In this document: one piece after another, positions 6,641-9,972 of the stretch
How the letters are laid out: each line of letters starts with the position of its first letter
Position numbering within the stretch: position 1 is the first letter of the stretch
NCBI GenBank assembly: GCA_003566215.1
Contig: PXEJ01000411.1
Coordinates: 1-9,972 of the forward strand
DNA from: Cyanobacteria bacterium T3Sed10_376R1m
GTDB taxonomy: Bacteria > Cyanobacteriota > Cyanobacteriia > Cyanobacteriales > Cyanobacteriaceae
Length of the DNA stretch: 9,972 nucleotides
Direction of reading: 5' to 3'
Notes under the pieces: model-generated
The model's database searches: none
What the model saw: the letters and a program-made list of their open reading frames with translations, nothing else
What the model was told of the DNA's origin: nothing
Made by a program: the position numbers and the translations under genes

Positions 6641-7459
6641 TTAACTTTCAACTTTACCTGATGTTGGTTGATGGGTTTTTCGGTTGTAAAGATCGCCATG
6701 ACAAAGTATGTGGATTCTTAAGTTATGGAGGGCAAGGGGATCTTCTGCCTCTATCTGTCCTTGATTGGTATAACTCATGGCTTGGGCATCTACAACGGTC
6801 ACAGTGCCTTTTCCTACTACCTCTATATGGTTATCAGTAAATAAGGCACAGGTGTCTTCATCGATGCCAATACCTAATCTTTCGGGATGATTGGAAAGAG
6901 CGCTTAACAATCTTGCCATGCGGTTACGGTTGTGGAAATGTTGATCGACAATTACTTCGGGAATAATACCTAAACCCATTGCCATATCGACTAAGGCTCG
7001 GTTGGGGGATTCCCCACTACTGCCTCCTGCTATCATATGATGTCCCATCACCGCTGCCCCTGCACTGGTACCTCCGAGGGTTATTTCTCCGAGTTTTACC
7101 CGTTGACGAATACGCTCCATAAGGGGGGTATCGGCTAATAAACCGCATAAACGCAGTTGATCTCCCCCAGTCATGAATACTCCTGTACATTGTTCTACAT
7201 ATTCTTGATAGGATTTATCTTCTCCTTCGATGCGATCGCGCACATCGAGAACTTTAAGATCTTTTACTCCCATATCACGGAAAATAGATAGATAGCGATC
7301 GCCTATTATGGTAGGTTCTCGTGAAGCAGAAGGTATAATCCCGATAATAGCATCAGTTCCTCCAGCACAGTGCCAGAAGGTTTGTAAAATTTCCCGTCCA
7401 TGTACTTTGTCCTCTGCACCTCCAATTATTAGCACTGAACTTCTCTGATATTGCTTCAT
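6641..7459 (-). CDS. cphB: Cyanophycinase
   Basis: CphB is a cytoplasmic serine-type exopeptidase (peptidase family S51) that cuts cyanophycin into beta-Asp-Arg dipeptides, the first step of mobilising the store. At 272 residues it has the normal length. The nucleophile elbow LGGTSAGAAV (128-137) places Ser132 at the same number as the known Synechocystis catalytic serine. DQHFHNRNR (172-180) contains His174 and GIGIDEDTCA (196-205) contains Glu201, completing the expected triad. FMTGGDQLRL (95-104) and IIPSASREP (41-49) are further family landmarks. The ATG at 7459 is preceded by AGGA about nine bases upstream, a modest ribosome binding site. cphA follows 111 bases later on the same strand, so synthesis and breakdown enzymes are probably expressed from linked transcripts. 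Confidence 0.96.
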   Translation of the reverse strand: MKQYQRSSVLIIGGAEDKVHGREILQTFWHCAGGTDAIIGIIPSASREPTIIGDRYLSIFRDMGVKDLKVLDVRDRIEGEDKSYQEYVEQCTGVFMTGGDQLRLCGLLADTPLMERIRQRVKLGEITLGGTSAGAAVMGHHMIAGGSSGESPNRALVDMAMGLGIIPEVIVDQHFHNRNRMARLLSALSNHPERLGIGIDEDTCALFTDNHIEVVGKGTVTVVDAQAMSYTNQGQIEAEDPLALHNLRIHILCHGDLYNRKTHQPTSGKVES

Positions 7460-7554
7460 GTTTATCTATCCTACTTGAATTCTCTTTCTAAAAAATTACA
7501 CCAATCGATCTACACTTTAGACTCTCAAAAATGTTTATCTTATAGTTGTTTAAA

Positions 7555-7743
7555 CTATTTTATGGTTAAATCCGTAACATATTCACAACTAATTAGGGTT
7601 TGTTCTAAAAGTATTCTTTTCCGGTGAGCTAAAAAATCACCATTATTTTTAATTGTTATTTTAGCCTTTGAAGGAACACTAATCTTATCCATCATTCCCG
7701 AAGGGGTTAAAATAGTAATTGTCCACTGTTCACTTTTTATCAT
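7555..7743 (-). CDS. Small hypothetical protein upstream of cphB
   Basis: This 62-residue frame runs from an ATG at 7743 to TAG at 7555-7557. I do not recognise the family. It begins MIKSEQWTITILTPSG, has alternating hydrophobic residues suggesting beta strands in the first half, then a basic stretch (HRKRILLEQ), and ends ISCEYVTDLTIK. There is no signal peptide or membrane segment. Codon choice (GAA, TTA, AAA, ATT preferred) resembles the neighbouring genes, which favours a real gene. A seven-residue extension to a TTG at 7764 is possible but would lie inside the ABC ATPase gene. Its ATG overlaps the ATG of that divergent gene on the opposite strand. It is 95 bases from cphB on the same strand, so co-transcription with the cyanophycin genes is conceivable. 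It could also be a chance frame in a promoter region. Confidence 0.55.
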   Translation of the reverse strand: MIKSEQWTITILTPSGMMDKISVPSKAKITIKNNGDFLAHRKRILLEQTLISCEYVTDLTIK

Positions 7744-8764
7744 GGGAAATATAATCGAAATCAAAAAACTACAAAAAAACTACGGTAATATACAAGCAGT
7801 AAAAGATATTTCTTTTTCCGTAGAAAGTGGGGAAATTTTTGGTTTATTAGGTCCTAACGGTGCCGGTAAAACTACAACCATACGTTGTTTAACTACCCTT
7901 GCTCAACCTGATTCTGGAGAGATTTTCGTAGATGGTATTTGTGGAATAAAACAACCTAAATTGGTTCGTCAAAAATTGGGTTATGTGGCCCAAGAGGTTG
8001 CTATTGATAAGATGTTGACGGGGAAAGAATTGTTAGAGTTACAGGCTGATCTTTATCATATACCAAAAAAAATTGCTTGTACGAGAATTGAACAGTTATT
8101 GGATTTACTTGATTTACAAGAATATAGCGATCGCAAAACTGGGACTTATTCAGGGGGTATTCGTAAAAGACTTGATTTAGCATCAGGATTATTACACCAA
8201 CCCCAAGTTTTAATTTTAGATGAACCTTCTGTGGGTTTAGATATTGAAAGTCGTGTGATTGTTTGGGATTTTTTACGAGCCTTGAAAAAGGCTGGTACAA
8301 CCGTTTTAATTACTAGCCATTATTTAGAAGAAATCGATGCTTTAGCCGATCGCTTGGCTATTATTGACAGGGGATTAGTTATTGCCGAGGGTACTCCCTC
8401 TAGTTTAAAGGATCGAATAGGGGGCGATCGCATTACCCTGAGGGTCAAAGAATTTTCTCCTTTATCGGAAGCTCAAAGCACCAAAAATCAATTAGAAAAC
8501 CTATCCTTTGTCAAAGAAGTTATTATTAATGAAGCCCAAGGAAACTCTCTTAATTTAGTCGTTGCCCCCAATAGTAATTCCATCAGTGCCATTGAGCAAA
8601 CCCTTAAAGAAATAGGTTTACCTCTATTTAGTATCAGTCAATCTCGCCCTAGTTTAGATGATGTTTACCTTGCCGCCACAGGGCGCACTTTGTTAGATGC
8701 GGAAATGGAAGCTGTTACCAAAAGAGATTTAAAAGCAGAGAAAAAACAAGCAATGAAAAATTAA
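7742..8764 (+). CDS. ABC transporter ATP-binding protein, DrrA-type
   Basis: This is a 340-residue ABC ATPase with a C-terminal extension, as in the DrrA/CcmA-like group that pairs with ABC-2 membrane proteins for export of drugs, lipids or polysaccharides. Visible motifs are Walker A GPNGAGKTT (37-45), Q-loop Gln84, signature YSGGIRKRLD (136-145, a variant of LSGGQ), Walker B VLILDEP (156-162) and the switch His193. The region after about residue 225 is the DrrA-type C-terminal domain and includes RPSLDDVYLAATGRTL. The ATG at 7742 is the only reasonable start: no other start precedes the nucleotide-binding core. There is no Shine-Dalgarno sequence. The expected ABC-2 permease gene does not follow; the next gene is DUF3531 after 256 bases. 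The exported substrate cannot be told. Confidence 0.92.
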   Translation: MGNIIEIKKLQKNYGNIQAVKDISFSVESGEIFGLLGPNGAGKTTTIRCLTTLAQPDSGEIFVDGICGIKQPKLVRQKLGYVAQEVAIDKMLTGKELLELQADLYHIPKKIACTRIEQLLDLLDLQEYSDRKTGTYSGGIRKRLDLASGLLHQPQVLILDEPSVGLDIESRVIVWDFLRALKKAGTTVLITSHYLEEIDALADRLAIIDRGLVIAEGTPSSLKDRIGGDRITLRVKEFSPLSEAQSTKNQLENLSFVKEVIINEAQGNSLNLVVAPNSNSISAIEQTLKEIGLPLFSISQSRPSLDDVYLAATGRTLLDAEMEAVTKRDLKAEKKQAMKN

Positions 8765-9020
8765 AGTTATTTTACTTATTGATTGTTAAATATTGTGGTC
8801 TTTTACCTTTATTCATATATTCTAAATTTTTTTCGTCAAGTAAGTTTTAAAATGAGATAATACTGGTATATTACCTATTACATATTTTATTTTTTTTGTT
8901 CAGTTAATTAAAATATTTCAATTTATTTATAAAATATCAAATATCATTATCAATTTAGATGTTTTATTAACATTTTTACTGTTATACTTATCAAGTATAT
9001 TATATAAAATAAGTATAGAA
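8765..9020. other. AT-rich intergenic region before the DUF3531 gene
   Basis: The gap is extremely AT-rich and carries no open frame of note. It holds a small palindrome, GGTA-TAT-TACC (8865-8875), near a GATAAT sequence, and the promoter-like region described separately at its 3' end. No clear terminator follows the ABC gene. Confidence 0.5.
8975..9003 (+). promoter_or_regulatory. Putative promoter with palindromic operator for the DUF3531 gene
   Basis: TTTACT (8975-8980) and TATTAT (8998-9003) are separated by 17 bases, a good -35/-10 pair by spacing. The perfect palindrome TATACTT-ATC-AAGTATA (8983-8999) fills almost all of the spacer. A third half-site, AAGTATA, is at 9011-9017, so the longer arms TATACTTAT (8983-8991) and ATAAGTATA (9009-9017) also pair. 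Transcription from here would leave a leader of only about ten bases before the ATG at 9021. In such AT-rich DNA chance matches to promoter elements are common, so confidence is low. Confidence 0.35.
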
Positions 9021-9467
9021 ATGGAAGTAATTTTTAGAGAGTTTAACCCCTTTGACTTGTGGATTTGGATCGAATTTGAAAATGTACCCAAAGAAATGGA
9101 AAAACAATATGTCGAAGAGTTATTTAACTCTTGGTTTTTTCTAGGTAAGCTAGGGGGGTTTAATGCGGAAAATCTTCAGGTACAAGAGGTTGGAGTTGAT
9201 ATTAGTTATATGAATTATGATGGAGATTATGCCGATAATTCAATGATGTCATTAATGCACAACATGGGAGAATTTGAGTTTTTAGGAAATTGGGGTAGAT
9301 GTTGGTTTGATTTAGGCACAAGTGATCTAATTGCGATCGATATTTTGATTAATTCTTTTAAGGAATTATCTAAAGATTATCTGAGTGTTAATAAGTTAGT
9401 GATTGGAGGAGAAAATGAAGATTGGAAGGTAGAAATTAATCCAGAAGATAAGTTTATGGAAGAATAG
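9021..9467 (+). CDS. DUF3531 family protein
   Basis: This 148-residue soluble protein is of a family found in cyanobacteria and in plant plastids, without an established function. The recognisable pattern is FREFNPFDLWIWIEF near the start, YVEELFNSWFFLGKLGGFN (33-51), then SMMSLMHNMGEFE, WGRCWFDLGTSD and VIGGENEDWKVE towards the end. It is strikingly rich in Trp and acidic residues and has no signal peptide or membrane segment. Length is in the family's usual range, and the ATG at 9021 precedes the conserved block by a few residues only. No Shine-Dalgarno sequence is visible. It lies upstream of lpxC on the same strand with a 130-base gap, probably as a separate unit. Confidence 0.87.
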   Translation: MEVIFREFNPFDLWIWIEFENVPKEMEKQYVEELFNSWFFLGKLGGFNAENLQVQEVGVDISYMNYDGDYADNSMMSLMHNMGEFEFLGNWGRCWFDLGTSDLIAIDILINSFKELSKDYLSVNKLVIGGENEDWKVEINPEDKFMEE

Positions 9468-9485
9468 CTTTTAATTTTTGCCAAA

Positions 9486-9500
9486 TTAACTAGGAGTTAA
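9486..9500. promoter_or_regulatory. Short perfect palindrome after the DUF3531 gene
   Basis: TTAACT-AGG-AGTTAA is a perfect 15-base inverted repeat, 18 bases after the DUF3531 stop codon and about 100 bases before lpxC. It could be a weak stem at the end of the DUF3531 transcript or an operator for lpxC. The rest of the 9468-9597 gap is AT-rich with TATATT/TAATAT stretches near 9522-9536 that might include the lpxC -10 element. Confidence 0.25.
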
Positions 9501-9597
9501 ATAAATTTGATATTAATGGGGTATATTAATAATATTTTAGTTAAACTGACTCGAATATATTGAGTTTTAAAGATGTTAATAATTTGTATGAAATTTT

Positions 9598-9972
9598 ATG
9601 TTTAAATCTTTTCAATTATCTGGAATTGGTCTTCATTCGGGTAACGTTAGTACAGTAAAATTATTTGCCCAAGAAGAAGGCAAAGGACGTTATTTTGTGC
9701 GCACGGATTTGCCTGAGACTCCTAGTATTCCTGCCACTATTGACTCTGTAGCAACTACCATGTTATCTACGGAGTTGGGTATCCCAGGAGAGGCTAGTGT
9801 AAGGACTGTAGAGCATTTATTGGCTTCTCTTTGTGCCTGTGGTATTGATGATGTGCGTATTGAGATTGACGGGGGGGAAGTACCTCTGTTGGATGGTTCG
9901 GCACAACTTTGGTGCGATCGCATTTATACTCCGGGTTGCAGTTTTAGTCAAAGCAACTACACCATTGATGAA
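9598..9972 (+). CDS. lpxC: UDP-3-O-acyl-N-acetylglucosamine deacetylase, N-terminal part
   Basis: LpxC is the zinc-dependent cytoplasmic deacetylase that commits UDP-acyl-GlcNAc to lipid A synthesis. The frame is open from the ATG at 9598 to the window edge, 125 residues, of a protein usually about 270-310 long. Family marks are LSGIGLHSG (7-15), a TMLSTEL segment (54-60), TVEHLLASL (70-78) and [15 protein letters not shown] (88-102). Glu72 and His73 of the VEHL motif correspond to the general base and a zinc ligand. A TGA lies in frame at 9589-9591, so the ATG at 9598 is the first possible start. It fits the family because LSGxGLHSG normally lies within the first 15-20 residues. The second half, with the remaining zinc ligands, is outside the window. 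No ribosome binding site is evident. Confidence 0.95.
   Translation, partial: MFKSFQLSGIGLHSGNVSTVKLFAQEEGKGRYFVRTDLPETPSIPATIDSVATTMLSTELGIPGEASVRTVEHLLASLCACGIDDVRIEIDGGEVPLLDGSAQLWCDRIYTPGCSFSQSNYTIDE

Noticed and set aside
7460..7554. NtcA site (GTA-N8-TAC) ahead of cphB
   Set aside because: Every TAC in the gap was checked by eye and none has GTA eleven bases before it.
8001..8300. 99-codon minus-strand frame inside the ABC ATPase
   Set aside because: It is antisense to the Walker B and signature region of a clear ABC ATPase and its peptide shows no family pattern.
1497..9921. GCGATCGC octamers as regulatory sites
   Set aside because: These are HIP1 sequences, abundant throughout many cyanobacterial genomes and present here mostly inside genes, so they inform on lineage rather than regulation.
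9690..9923. Minus-strand frame of 77 codons opposite lpxC
   Set aside because: It overlaps the conserved lpxC coding sequence and has low-complexity Ser/Pro-rich content typical of an antisense shadow.

Overview
This window looks like a low-GC cyanobacterium, probably a unicellular type close to Cyanobacterium, Geminocystis or Synechocystis. That placement rests on three things: both cyanophycin genes (cphB, cphA), a DUF3531 protein typical of cyanobacteria and plastids, and about eight copies of the HIP1 octamer GCGATCGC (for example at 1497, 3608, 4229, 7232, 7295, 8127, 8424, 9914). The genus is inference; the phylum is well supported. No tRNA, rRNA, CRISPR array, transposase or phage gene was seen.

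Layout. Positions 1-270 hold the 3' end of a DRTGG/phosphotransacetylase-family gene. After a short AT-rich gap with a G-rich hairpin comes a fused aminodeoxychorismate synthase (PabA-PabB in one 711-residue chain, 374-2509), which makes the folate precursor aminodeoxychorismate. A block of five minus-strand genes follows, read from right to left: a 62-residue hypothetical protein (7743-7555), cyanophycinase cphB (7459-6641), cyanophycin synthetase cphA (6529-3914), a MalG-type sugar ABC permease (3825-3019) and a STAS-domain anti-sigma factor antagonist (2976-2629). The STAS gene converges on pabAB. On the plus strand again come a DrrA-type ABC transporter ATPase (7742-8764), a DUF3531 protein (9021-9467) and the start of lpxC (9598 to the window edge), the committed step of lipid A synthesis.

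How the genes fit together. cphB and cphA form the cyanophycin degrade/build pair, a nitrogen and carbon store made of aspartate and arginine. All catalytic landmarks I could check are present in both. The sugar permease and STAS gene lie downstream on the same strand and might be co-transcribed, but no functional link is evident. The other genes are housekeeping functions with no obvious connection.

The most unusual features are non-coding or small. A degenerate CCTTCC...GGGGGG palindrome, resembling G/C-rich repeats scattered in cyanobacterial genomes, sits in frame in the linker between the two PabAB domains. A related repeat lies between cphA and the permease. The 62-residue ORF and the ABC ATPase have divergent start codons sharing the same CATG. 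Several short perfect palindromes of operator type occur in the gaps. I found no clearly new multi-gene system; this is mostly an ordinary chromosomal region.
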